NCBI GenBank assembly: GCA_959347315.1 | Contig: OY365815.1 | Span: 20,074,803 to 20,138,802 of the forward strand | Direction of reading: 5' to 3' | DNA: 64,000 nucleotides | From: Bimastos eiseni | Lineage: Eukaryota; Annelida; Clitellata; Crassiclitellata; Lumbricidae | Shown: one piece after another, positions 13,001 to 29,300 of the stretch | Numbering within the stretch: position 1 is the first letter of the stretch | Layout of the letters: the number at the start of each line of letters is the position of its first letter | Position numbers and translations under genes: made by a program | Notes under the pieces: generated by a model | The model's input: only the letters and a program-made list of their open reading frames with translations | Databases searched by the model: none | What the model was told of the DNA's origin: nothing

Positions 13001-15962
13001 AAGAATCTGACCTGATTCACATTGTGAAATATGAGCCTGGTCAAGGCTATACACGGTCACCATATAAAATTGTATACGTTTAAATTTTACATTTACCATA
13101 GCTGCATGCTTAATACCCCAGTCATGATGAAGGTACCAGACCTGTATTCACTGGTATCATTAAGGTCAATCATGGTAAGGCATTGCATGCTTGCAGCAAT
13201 TAGCATGGCCAGGTACTTTGATATCTCCTGCCTGAGCTGTGCTGCTGTATGGGCAAAGGTGACAAAAGCTATGTACTGATATCTAATTTCGGTCCCATGC
13301 CATTGTATACTTCATCTTCTCACTGTAAGAGTGATACTTAGAAGTGGTCGGGCATCAGCTATTGCATATATGGCCTAGGATGTCTTCTAGTGGATGCCAG
13401 GAGGTTCCCTTTGACTAGAGTACCGTGACCAGCAGTGATGTTGATACGTGCAATTAATAACGTTACTTCAGTTTGTATCCTTGAATTTAGATGTCATCAT
13501 TAAGACATGTCTTGTGTCTTTTCAGTATCTTCTTGAGCTGACTCTAATTGAAGGGAAGGTGTTTCTGAAATACATTCCAAGTGTCACTGCAACCGCCTGC
13601 TTCTGTCTTGCTAATGCATTAGATGAAAAATTGAAGTTTGTAAGTATTCTTACAGCTTGTTTAGAAAGAATTGCTTGAGATTGCATGTATACCCTATCAC
13701 CTGTAACACAAGAGCTATTTAGAGATATGGTTTCATTTTGCCTTCTCCTCAATGTTTTATCTATGTGTTGATATTCATTGTCAGCCATCCTGCTCTGTCT
13801 GTGGTAACTTCTACTGGCAAGTTTTCGGTCATCTAACAGGCATTCTGTTTTCAACATAGTGACCACTGACCGTTTGATGGCATCAAAATGTTGCTTTCAA
13901 ATTGAGACATTGTGGCAGCAGAGGCTTTTTTGAGTCGCTTGCTTCCTCTGTTCTGCTTGCTCACTTATATATGTATGTAGACCAGATGGCTTTACCTAGC
14001 TTAAGCAACTTTTGTGGTTAGTGCCATTGGGATGATGAAATTGAATTGTTGGACGACAGAATATTAAAATGTTTTCTTTTATAAATTTGTCTGTCGTTAT
14101 GGTTAGAATCCTTGTTTTTATGTATATCTTTTATGTTCGTTTACTAAAGCCTTAATGGCTATTATATATTTTTATTGTTAGATGGATGAAGTTACCTACC
14201 TGACCGGATATCAGTTGGAAGATCTGAATGACTGCATCTGTTATGTTTTTGATATACTGTATAAAGCATCTGCCAAAACAGAAATGGCAGTTAGAGAGAA
14301 ATACAACAGTTCTAAGTGAGTAGACTGTTTTACATTGCATCTTATTTAGTCATACTCTCAGCCTTGTGTCAAATGCAGCTAATTATATTAACATCGGTAA
14401 TTGTTTCGTGTCAACTTTTTAATTAGACTCTGCATGATTCTTTGCAGCAATCTGTCTTTGCAGTAGCACCTGTTGTCCTTATTCGATGGTTTCAGGTCTG
14501 GCAATTGTCTTTTTTTGGACAAGCAAGCATGACACATAGTCCCTCTCCCTGCCTATTCTCATTTTTCTGAGTCGCTTCAGTCACAAGGCTCAATCCTATT
14601 CAACTGGCTTTACCACCAGATGGTGATTGCCTGATCACTGCTTGGTTTTGGAGCACTGTCAGTTGATGCCTCGTGTATTGACCACTGCTGCTATAGAGGT
14701 GCTATAGAAATTGCTAATTAATAATAAAAAAGAAATGTTTGTTGCTTTGTAACATACAATATCCTTACTGCAACATTGCTATGTGGCACCACAAGCCATG
14801 CACGCACTGTGCTGTAGATGATGGGTAATATGACCTCTGGTAGAGGGCACGGGATGTGCCAATGGCACAGATTAATACAACCTTCCCTAGCAGGTGACAT
14901 GCACAATAGTGTTAATTGTTGACCAAATTTGGAAACTGTCATATTATTGGAGTTTCAGTACCAGCTGCGTTCGATAAAGTGTTGCCATAAACTTGTGACC
15001 ATCCATAAATGACATCAATTTTGGACCTCCTCTTTCCCCAGCCCCTTTTCGCAACAATTCGTCACAGAGAGCCGTGAGTCCCTCAAATATGACGTCACAC
15101 TGCTCTGACCCCATCCAACAAAACCAGATGTCGAGAATGTAATGCAAATTTCCTTATAATTATCATTCTGAAGAGTAACTATAACTATAAAAATACTTTA
15201 AAACTACTGGAACAAAGAAAACTGAAGAAAAAAAATGTTTAGTAACAATAACACGAAACAATTAAAACTTTTTGCCTCTCCATTCTCCCACAGTGAAGTA
15301 AAATGCTCCTTCGTGGAATAAATAATATCCAATCCACATGCTCTCCGTATTCTTCATATCACCGACTCTCTGTGATCTGTGCGTTTGGGTGGGATAATCG
15401 ATTTCTGCATGATACAGAATGGATGCCTCACTTCCAAAATTGACACAGGGTGTAAAGCAAACAATCCAATAATTAGGATTGCAATAATCTTAATTAGTGC
15501 TGTTGAATTGTGGCAACAATTACTGTTAGTTATGTAAATTTTGTTTCATTGTGTAAAATTTGTAATAAAGTTATGGATTTGGCGTTCGATGTGACATCAC
15601 ATTTCGTCGACCTCCCCCTCTTCGCAACTGTGTAACCCCTAGGCACGTGACGTCATATGTGGACGGCCTTTGGACAAGAAGCACGAGGAAGAGGAAATTG
15701 AGAAAGAGGAGGACATATAGGATGAATCAAATTGGGTAATTAATCATAAGAATTCTATAAATGGGTCAAGAACTAAAAGCCTTGTGAGATTCTAGGTGGT
15801 CAGATGCCCAAGTGATCTTGCTGGAGCAGACCCGTCAAACAACATACATTGCAATTTGATAGATTATGTAGTGATTGAATACAAGTTTTTTTTCTATTCG
15901 ACAGGATGTTTTGTGTTGCGGAAATGAAGGTTCCTGAAATCTGTCCAACAAATTACACTTGA
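7045..15962 (+). CDS. Divergent cyclin A-like protein, nine coding exons (466 aa)
   Basis: Exons: 7045-7266, 8842-9235, 10068-10117, 10938-11161, 11676-11751, 12430-12558, 13526-13639, 14182-14315 and 15905-15962. All have GT-AG borders and the phases join (1401 nt). The start is the first ATG of the opening exon. The N-terminal half holds QPICSFTIYEDN, the counterpart of the cyclin A QPAFTIHVDE motif. The first cyclin box runs LPRIDYMAKQPQIN through FLAVNYFDRFLSKMS. The second box and tail (YLLELTLIEGKVFLKYIPSV, then AVREKYNSSK) align with cyclin A helix by helix. Expected role: CDK1/CDK2 activation in S/G2. Odd: MRAIL reads LRSAT, SKFEEIYPPE reads SNHTEEFEVD, so the cyclin lysine that binds CDK is Asn, and the last exon encodes an unfamiliar C-terminus. 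It could be a specialised germline paralogue or a non-canonical cyclin. The cyclin A family call is strong; normal activity is doubtful. Confidence 0.88.
7455..7488. repeat. Perfect 14-bp inverted repeat with 6-nt loop
   Basis: The arms AATAACAAACTATA (7455-7468) and TATAGTTTGTTATT (7475-7488) are perfectly complementary. They lie in the first intron of the cyclin gene. The function is unknown. Confidence 0.7.
10296..10476 (+). repeat. 23-bp minisatellite, eight copies
   Basis: The unit is gttgttgtatgatatagttc followed by taa. Copies start at 10296, 10319, 10342, 10365, 10388, 10411, 10434 and 10457, and the last is cut to 20 bp. The copies look identical, so the array is young or kept homogeneous. 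It lies in the cyclin intron between exons 3 and 4. Confidence 0.95.
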
Positions 15963-16040
15963 TTCAAGAAACCGCATTGAGAACTCAGATTTGCTTTGCT
16001 AAAACAATGAACTACTTTATTTGAAGTATATTTAATGTTA

Positions 16041-16046
16041 AATAAA
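16041..16046 (+). terminator. Candidate poly(A) signal of the cyclin gene
   Basis: AATAAA lies 79 nt after the TGA at 15960-15962, the expected spacing for a compact 3'UTR. Confidence 0.6.
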
Positions 16047-17335
16047 TCAATGTTTATCTTCACATTTGTCATAAGTGATTTTTAAAAGGGATGTTTTATA
16101 AGATGTTTACCTTTGTGGTTAGGTATTGTTAATACAGTATTTGAGGCAAGGCTTCTTGAATTGATTAGAAAATGTTTACACCAAATATTTCTTGGCAAGT
16201 TGAACTATTTAGTGTAAATATCTTTAATGTCATTATATTGTTAATGTTTAAAACCAAATCAAATGAAGCTATATAATTTGAGTTCCTTACCTTGATACCT
16301 TCATTCAGAGCAATATCAATGGTTTATCTTAAAAGGGTGGGCTGTGGTATTTCATGTGGTCAGGTTTGTGACCTGGGAGAAATCTTTTCACTTTGGGCCA
16401 CACATCTGAGGACTTTATGACTTTGATAATTCTACTTGTTGGGTTTGCAGTGAATAGTGTTTCTGTACAAGAGAGGTTGCTTGTTTTGTGTACTAACGTC
16501 GCTTAGTTGTGGGAAGAATGCTTTTGGCAACATAAACTCAGCATACTGCATCTTTAAGAATCCAAGTGAAGAAAAGCCAATTTACTTCCACCCTGTTTAG
16601 GAGAGATTGCAAGACAGCATAAGCAAATATGGGTCCATGGCTATACTGTAAGTTATGGATGTATGTTGCATTCAAATTGAAGGAGTACTGTGCTTCGGGT
16701 ACTTAGCTCACAATGGTTCTCCTTGTCCATTCTCATTTTTATGTCAATTTGGTTAGAAGCTTCGTTTTACAGGCGGATTAGCCATCACCATAGGATGTTT
16801 TCTATGCTATTCGACTGACTTAGACTTCTGAGTGCTAGCCTGATTACTGCTTTCTTTTGGTACATCTTGTTTAGTGGATGCTGGTCCTATAAAAATTGAT
16901 AATTACTAATAATACTAATAATGCTAAAATGGGGTAAAGGATTATGCCTTGAGACACCAGGTGGTCAGATGCCCATGTGATGTTGTTGAAGTGAGGACCC
17001 ATCCAGAAAATAATTAGCCTCATCCTCAAAATTAATGCTGTGCTTTTGTCAGACTGATGACATGACTTGCAACTTTTTGTTCCAAACTATAGTGCAACAT
17101 AATGAGTTTGAAAAAATATACTTTACAGCTTGATAGTGGAGTGGGTGAATAAAAGTTCTGTTTCTGTTCAATGCGGCATAATATGTTGAGGAATTGATAG
17201 TTCCTGGAATCTGTCTGACTCCAGAAACTGGATTTAAAACACTGAACTAGTTTATTAAAAGTATGTATATTTTGTGATCTTCAAAGGCTCAGTTGTTAAA
17301 CCACTTCTCAAAAACCATCTCTAGATTAGGAACAG

Positions 17336-17412
17336 GTTAGCGCAGGTGAATAAACTGGTGTAAGCTTGCAGAAGGTTTTGTGGGCACCAAGACATTTTCG
17401 AAGATTTAAATC
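17336..17412 (+). repeat. Direct repeat, copy 1
   Basis: About 78 bp (from gcgcaggtgaataaactggt to cattttcgaagatttaaat) recurs at 17828-17908 with only a few differences. The two copies bracket a LINE fragment. Confidence 0.85.
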
Positions 17413-17435
17413 ATGCTACTGTCCAATTTCACAAT

Positions 17436-17560
17436 TTTTATGGTGTTCCTCATGGTTCTGTTCTTGGTCCTCTGCTGTTCATTCTTTACACTCCCAATTC
17501 CACAAACTCAATTTCTCAAGTTTCATTTTGTTATTGTGACAGTGTAATAGTAAAACGCAA
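17436..17560 (+). mobile_element. LINE reverse-transcriptase fragment
   Basis: The plus strand from about 17438 reads GVPHGSVLGPLLFILYT, the signature of the palm subdomain before the catalytic YADD box in non-LTR reverse transcriptases. The following box is CYCDS instead of a YADD-type motif, so the element is inactive. It is probably the L2/CR1 clade. Confidence 0.75.
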
Positions 17561-17827
17561 ACCATCACCAAGATGACGGCCAATCTGCTGGGTCCATGCC
17601 AAAACCCTTTAAAATTCTTCATTATTTGCCTCTGAGAGGAATTTATCAAGCTACCTACCTATCCCTTTCGACTCGTTTCCGACATTATGTCACTCCTCCC
17701 GTGCTTCACTCCTCCTATCGGCAATCTTAGTGTCATTTTATAAAATCCTTGCCATGCATGGCGTCCCGATAGCCTAACCGGGGACATTGAAACCATAAGA
17801 GAAGCCTGGCCATTGCTAACTTGATTC

Positions 17828-17908
17828 GATTTAGCACAGGTGAATAAACTGGTGTAAGCCTGCAGAAAGTTTTGTGGGCACCGAGACATTTTCGAAGATT
17901 TAAATTGC
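17828..17908 (+). repeat. Direct repeat, copy 2
   Basis: Second copy of the ~78-bp segment at 17336-17412, again ending in cattttcgaagatttaaat. The arrangement fits either two insertions of one short interspersed element or a local duplication. Confidence 0.85.
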
Positions 17909-18379
17909 ATTACATTACTACAGTTACTTAACCTGAAGCAATAATTATAGCCATAGTTATGTAGGCCTGTGGAAGAGTACACTGTCAGTTTCATGATATT
18001 ATATTGACGGAACAAATAACTTTGACAAAAAAGAGTCATGGCTAACTGCTCTTTTTCAAAACTATACGACTGTGGTTAGCTAACTTTAGTTGAACCGTCT
18101 GTTAAAGTCCGTCTATCTTAATTGCTTAGATCGCAATCAATATCTTCAAACTTATAAAGCGCCACTCGTCAGCCAAGCATCATTGTGCATAACTTAGAAT
18201 AATCTTATGCTCAGGTTTAAGCGCATGTTCTTTAGCGCTAAATAAATTTCTTTTCCACCGCCGCTATATCCGAGATCTTTTGTGCTTCTGTTGAGCGACA
18301 TCTTACGGCGTCAGTCGCAATTGTAGAGCGAAGAAGATTAGTTTTGTGGCGAGTGACATTTACCGAAATAAAGTGGAAA

Positions 18380-23097
<4,718 letters not shown>

Positions 23098-23197
23098 ACA
23101 AACAACACAACTGAAGTGCTTTGGGCAGTCACAGTTTCCTAAAGGACAGCAATTTTATTAATTGAAAACATTTTTTACCAGTTGGTGTGATTGCCAT

Positions 23198-23203
23198 ATT
23201 AAA
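23198..23203 (+). terminator. Candidate poly(A) signal of the SR gene
   Basis: ATTAAA lies 101 nt after the TAG of the SRSF10-like gene, within the 297-bp convergent spacer. Confidence 0.45.
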
Positions 23204-23307
23204 CATTATGGTAAACATTTTGGTTGTTCTGGAAAATTTGCAGCCATGGCAAAACTTTTCTTTTTGTGTGGAACTTGATCAGTTCAGAAAAAACTAAATG
23301 CACAACC

Positions 23308-23313
23308 TTTATT
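23308..23313 (-). terminator. Candidate poly(A) signal of gephyrin
   Basis: AATAAA on the minus strand lies 82 nt downstream of the gephyrin stop codon at 23395-23397. Confidence 0.5.
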
Positions 23314-23394
23314 TTTGTGTGGTACTTTAATAAGTTCCTGATCAGGTTAGAAAAAACTCAGCTCAATACACTCAATACATTGCTCTATTGTATT

Positions 23395-26300
23395 TTACAC
23401 ACTTCCAATAATCAGACAGTCTACGATCTCTCCCTTTTTGACATGTCTGCAGTCCTCTGAGTATGCTGGCAGCAATAGTATAGCATTGGCTGCCTTCATG
23501 CTAAGCAAGCGACTGCTGATCTGATTGCCTGTGCTCTGAGCTAATGGAAGCCCGTCGTCCGTGCTCCAGTTGAGAGTGCATCTGTGGTATTCTGGACGTG
23601 GATCTAACTGGATCTCGTTGTTCAGCTACAAACAGCCACAAAGCACAAAGTTAAGAAGCCATTATAACAACTGCTTTTCTTGCCATTAAATGACCTCTGA
23701 AAACCAAACTGGACCCTTATGTTGCTGTAGACATCACATCTTTAATGGAAAACCCAATGTCAGTCTTGTAGCCAGGATGCTTGACTGCCAATTGAGAATA
23801 TTACAAAAATCATGACTAAGTTGGAAAGCATCCTATTTCGAGCTGAGATTATCGCCATAGACGCAAGGTAATGCGTTTCCCTTGCCTCCCTCCTAACAGC
23901 TAACCCGAAAGCAGAGGGGTTCATGCATACACAAGTGCAAGTAAAATTAGCTGTAATTAAGAGTAGTTTTGTTTCTAAAAGTTGGACTGCAATAATAATA
24001 GGTTCTTTTGTACCCTGAACACTTTGGGATACCTAGGCAGTTCCTCGTTTGACTATTTGATAATTCAGACTTGATTACGTTATAGAAACATGTTCTATAT
24101 CAGTCTGAATGCTAATGACTTATAGTTTCTAAATGCTAAAAATGTGTCACTGACCACTGCCATTTGTATGAAATTTACAGACCTTTGCTTTTATCTTTGT
24201 TCTCATTGGGTTCTGCTCGACAGACATTTTGCGCAAGGCAGGCACCACATAGAGATTGCACGTAACTATGGCCGAGACTGGATTACCAGGAAGCCCAAAA
24301 AACAGTTTCTTCTTCCCATTGTAATTAACAGTAGCAAAAGTTGTTGGTTTTCTAAAAGTAATGAAAGTTGATAGCACATGACATTATTTAGAATGCAACA
24401 AATTATTTAATATCTAAGGCCTTTTTCTCTTAGTCCAATGCTAACTGCCACAATGTTTCTTATACAAATTCAAATTTGCATTTTCCGTTCTAACTAACTC
24501 TTGCATTTAAGAAATTGCTTCGATTTTTAAAATAATGCACAACACTCAAGTCGTTATTGTGCTGGACTTGCAACCAAGAGATTGCAGGTTCAAACCCCAG
24601 CAGAGGAGACATTTGTTTCAAGATTTCTGCAGCCCAGTCCTCGGCTATATAATGAATACACTGATCACACGCTGTTGGTGAGGAGATGAGACAGCGAGGG
24701 AGAGAACTGGCCACTGAAGTCACTACACTTCATTCCCATGGTTGCCTCTCAGGCTAGCTTAAGGGCTGCTCTAATTATATAATAAGCATACTAAAGCAAT
24801 CACTGGCTTTTCAAAAGATAGCTTTTTAATCACTTACACAAAACAATGTAATAAATAAATTATTGTAATATATTGAATATTACCCAGGCTTCATGAACAC
24901 TCTACCAAAATGTATCTTGGCACCAAGGTCAGTTGTAAGAACATCTTTGACAAGATCCTACCAAAATAAAAGTAGTTGTGGTCATATACAAGTTCACAGG
25001 TACTTTACCTTTAATTTCAAATGTACTCAAATGTCGCAGTCATACGGCTAGTAAATTATTCTAATAGTGCCTCAAGAAAAGCGGAATGTATAACAACAAA
25101 AGCCAAATGTGTAACAAGCTACGAAGAAATTAAAGTTACTGATGGTATTGAAAATTGGATGAGGGTCACACCCAATGAGTAATACTCATTCATTGTGCAG
25201 TGTAGCCAACAATATCAGCATAGCTCATATTATAAAAATAGTTTGAACTCTGTGAAAATGCAATGTGCCCTATAATGGATGCCCTACAATTAAAAATTTA
25301 TAACACACCGGGTTCATTGGGAAATTCAACTGAGAATAACCACGTCTATGATCTGGCACCACACACATTTGTCTTTATGTTCTCTGCGACGCTGCATTGT
25401 TGACTTAGTTTTCAGCCCAAAACCCTATCATTCCATGTCCAGCTCTCTGGTCACTGAGTGGTCAGTAGTGAGGTGGCACACTTATACCTGCTCTTGACAG
25501 AATTCAGTTAATTCCTACCTTTTCACCCATTGAAACTCCACCAGATGTAACTATGACATCAACTTTATCTAACGCTGCTGTAATCTGTTCCAATAGTGAC
25601 TTGGCACTAAACAAAAAGGAAATTATTTAAAAGCACAGTAATACAACTAAGTTTGTTAAATAGATTTTTAGGAGCAAATCTGTATAATTAGAACTGGGGA
25701 AGAGACTAAAATAATAATCCAAGAACTTCCATAGCACCATTGAACTAATGCCCAAGGCATTAGCCACAGGTCACTGTGACAAAAGAGATTAAGATCTAAG
25801 GCCAACACCGAATGCATGCCAGTATTATGTTACAGGGCTTAACTCAGGCAATGCATTAAGCATAACTGTGATTGTTCTTGATAAAGTCACAGTTAAGTGA
25901 AACAGTCAGAGGATTTGGTCGAGTAGTGACAAGTCTTTGGAATCAGCATAGTACAAAAACAGTGAACGAAAGCCGAAATGTAGAACCTTAAAGAAAATAG
26001 CCTGTCTTAAAACTTACTCTCATTAGTGTTGGTAAGGAATAATTGCTAAGGAATAGAATAAAAATTGACATTTATTGAAGTTCTGTTCATTCCACTAATC
26101 AATTAATTTTTGCAACCAAATAATTATGATTTTTACATACCTATCTTTTGCAATTCCAAGGTCAATAGGACAGAAGTTTTGTTCGCGCAATGCAGAAAGC
26201 AACATGGCGCGGTTGCTGTCTCGTATTTTGCCAGGTTGAAGCGATTCTTCTGGTTCCACCAGCTGTATGCAGAAATCAGATTGCCTTTATTGATTGCATT

Positions 26301-29300
26301 CAGAGTATCTCTTATTAAGTCATGTTGAAAATTTTATCATCTCCTCAACAGCCTGTGCCTGGAATGTACCCAGCTAAAACTATTCTGTCTTTGATAGATT
26401 CAGTATAAACCATTCAAAGAAATCCAAGACAGAATGCCTTTAAGAATGGCTAACATAAACGACACACTGGAACAATGCAAAACGTTTCATCTGAAATGAA
26501 GTTTGTTCACTGTCAGCCAAGCTATCCAACGCATAGACGAAATTAAACATTTTATCAAACAGAAACCCATTTATGCGGCAGACCAGTAATTATATTAAGA
26601 GCTTTTTATGCAAATTAGAATATGGACAATTCATTTCAAAATGCATGTTACAGTAACTTATATGATACACATAATAATAAACAATAATTTTGAATTATAT
26701 GCACCAAATAACCCAGAACTCAAAAACTGAGATAAAAATAGAAGATAAAACTGCTATTACAAAAATACCAACAAATAGAAACTCAAAGCAGTGCCAGTAA
26801 CTAAATGAATGCAGTTCATTCATATCACAGGACAAAAGTAGTTAATAATGCAAACCTCATTTCCTGTTGACATAACTCCAACTTTTGGCAGCTGGTAACA
26901 CTTAATCTGTGTTACTCCAACTGTTGCCAATAAGCCAATTTCTGAAGGCCCCAGCTTTGAACCGGAAGACAGAATTTTCTCGCCTTTCTCGATGTCAGAT
27001 CCAACGTTTCTGCAGAAACCAAAATCAGACATTTCCAAAAGTCAGATAGAACAAATTGAAATAACAAACAAGTGAAAAAGACAAGCATTACAATGAGCAA
27101 CACACCATCACATAATAAATGGTTGACTATATGCAAAGTGTACAGCTTTCACAGAAAGCTGAAGTTAAAACTGAAATACTGGTCCAATATCAACATTCTG
27201 TTTTACTCTGTCAACTGAAAACAATTGTTTTATTGTGACTGAATTTTTGGAGCACCATTAACGATGACCCACATTGTTTTCTCAGCGGCTTTAAGTGTCT
27301 CCTCATTGTTAAAAAATTGAAGCACTTTCTTATAACTGATGCTGTACAAATGCTGAAATAGATCTAAGTTTAAGCAAAAACAATCTGGCAAGACAGTTAG
27401 ATATGAACAGAATGCACTATGTTGACCACCAATACATTAAAATATAATGTTCCACCAGTAATGTTAAAAGCAAATTTATGTTTTTATAGCAAATAAAAAT
27501 GTCTCCAGCATACCTGATATCTTGACCTGGGAAAGGCTGCACAAGTACATTCACCTCCACTTCCTCCTTTCCATCCTCCGTCTCTTGCAGAAGAGCTGTA
27601 TCTTCCACCTGGACAACAGCATCTGCCCCTGGAGGCAGTGGAGCTCCAGTGCTTATACGCATGCACCAACCGCTCATAACTTCACGAGATGGCTTTAAAA
27701 ACATGATACACAAATCAAAATCTGATATATTTAATGTCTTCATGACTAAAATCAATAAAAAGCAGAAATTCCACAGATTATTTTTGATTGAAGTATACAA
27801 TGCATTGTGTCACTCCTTGAACGGCCAACTGCATTGATTGCATACACATTTCAGTACATGCTGTTTGTTAGAGAGTTAATGGTTTTGACCAACCTTACAA
27901 TAAACATAATGCTTTTGTTTGCCTCAGTCTCAGACAATCATATTGCAATCATTAATGTTATTTCACAGTCAATATGAGCTAATGTTCTAGTAGTTGTAGT
28001 GGTTGCTTATTGATCACCAAGTTTTATAAAATATACAGATAATCAAGTTCACATTATTAGGCATCAAAGGGACAACTTAAATGGCACCCAATGGATCCTG
28101 CTATGAAGAGTTGCCCAAATACAATGCAGTGTTGTACAGGTGGTAGCATCAATGGTTAGTCTGTATTCAAGTTCACTCCCCTACGATGATCATTATTAGG
28201 TAACTATGGCAAGTAGGCAGCGTTTATTTGCATCTGACTAGCATGGGCATGAAATACCTCTACAGTAGTTGATGAATGGTAACGGTAACAGAATTTTATA
28301 TCAGTACATGAAAATGTTAATCTGTAACTTTGTTCATGCAGTTCTTCACTCATATTCCAAACAGCAGAAACAGTAAAGAGAAGATGAGACACATTTGACC
28401 TCCTAAAACATAAACTATATTTTCTAAAAGATTATTTTCTGGTCCCCTAAAAAGTGATGGCAAAGGATAATTCTGTATGTAACTTCTGGCTAATCCACAT
28501 GACTGAACTTACCAGAGATCCAGCTGTGGTGTCACCAACCACAAGACGTGGCCCTGCACCATCAGAGGCTGAATGAACACAACCAGCATGTACTAAACAC
28601 CTTGAAACAATCATCATTTGAGCCATAATTTTAAAACTCTCTTAGAGTGAGATCGTAAATCGTCTTTCAATAGAAACATTAAAAAAAGGAGTTAACAGAC
28701 CTAAAAATTTTATTTTGGACTTCATTTGTACATTAAGGCTTAAAAATATGTCCTAAATTCTTGATTTTGATTTTAATAGGCAAATCTAATTGACAGAATG
28801 CACATTCAGTCTCTGGTTTATAGAATGACAGAATCACAACAGATGGCTACATTGTCAACATATGGCTATATTATTCTCCATTGAGTATTTATTTAATAAG
28901 GTTGTCTATCAGGGCCGTACCGAGCTATAATTGCGCCCTGTGCCTAGCTAATTGCGCCCTGTGCGTAGCATCAACTTGGTGCCCTCACATTTAGAAAATA
29001 GTGCATTTCATGGAATAATAAGTTATTCCATCCTGAAGTTTGCGCCCTTTCCACATTTGCGTCCGGGGCTCCCTTCGGTACGACCCTGTTGTCTATAGAG
29101 CTAAACTTCTACATTGTGGCCATTTAGGAAGCCTAAATCTATATGTTCAAGTAAATGCTTAAACAAAAGTGAATCGACTGTACCAAGAACAGCATATCCA
29201 TCTTTGATAGATGCTGGAAAAGGTGGTAAAGGATCTGCAGCAAAGACATCCTCAGCCAAGATTCTGTGAAGTCCATCTGCCAAACAAAAAAGTATACAAA

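Larger units (their letters stand above)
15963..18379. other. Intergenic region with decayed duplications
   Basis: After the cyclin 3' end there is no intact gene. About 16930-17290 is a degraded copy of 15770-16040, including the last cyclin exon. A LINE reverse-transcriptase fragment lies near 17436-17560, between two ~80-bp direct repeats (17336-17412 and 17828-17908). The SR-protein promoter should lie upstream of 18380; no TATA-like element stands out. Confidence 0.55.

Noticed and set aside
13522..13866. 114-codon minus-strand frame
   Set aside because: It is antisense to cyclin exon 7 and the following intron; the plus-strand exon is clearly real.
17659..18039. 126-codon minus-strand frame
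   Set aside because: It overlaps the ~80-bp direct repeat and LINE debris, with no recognisable domain.
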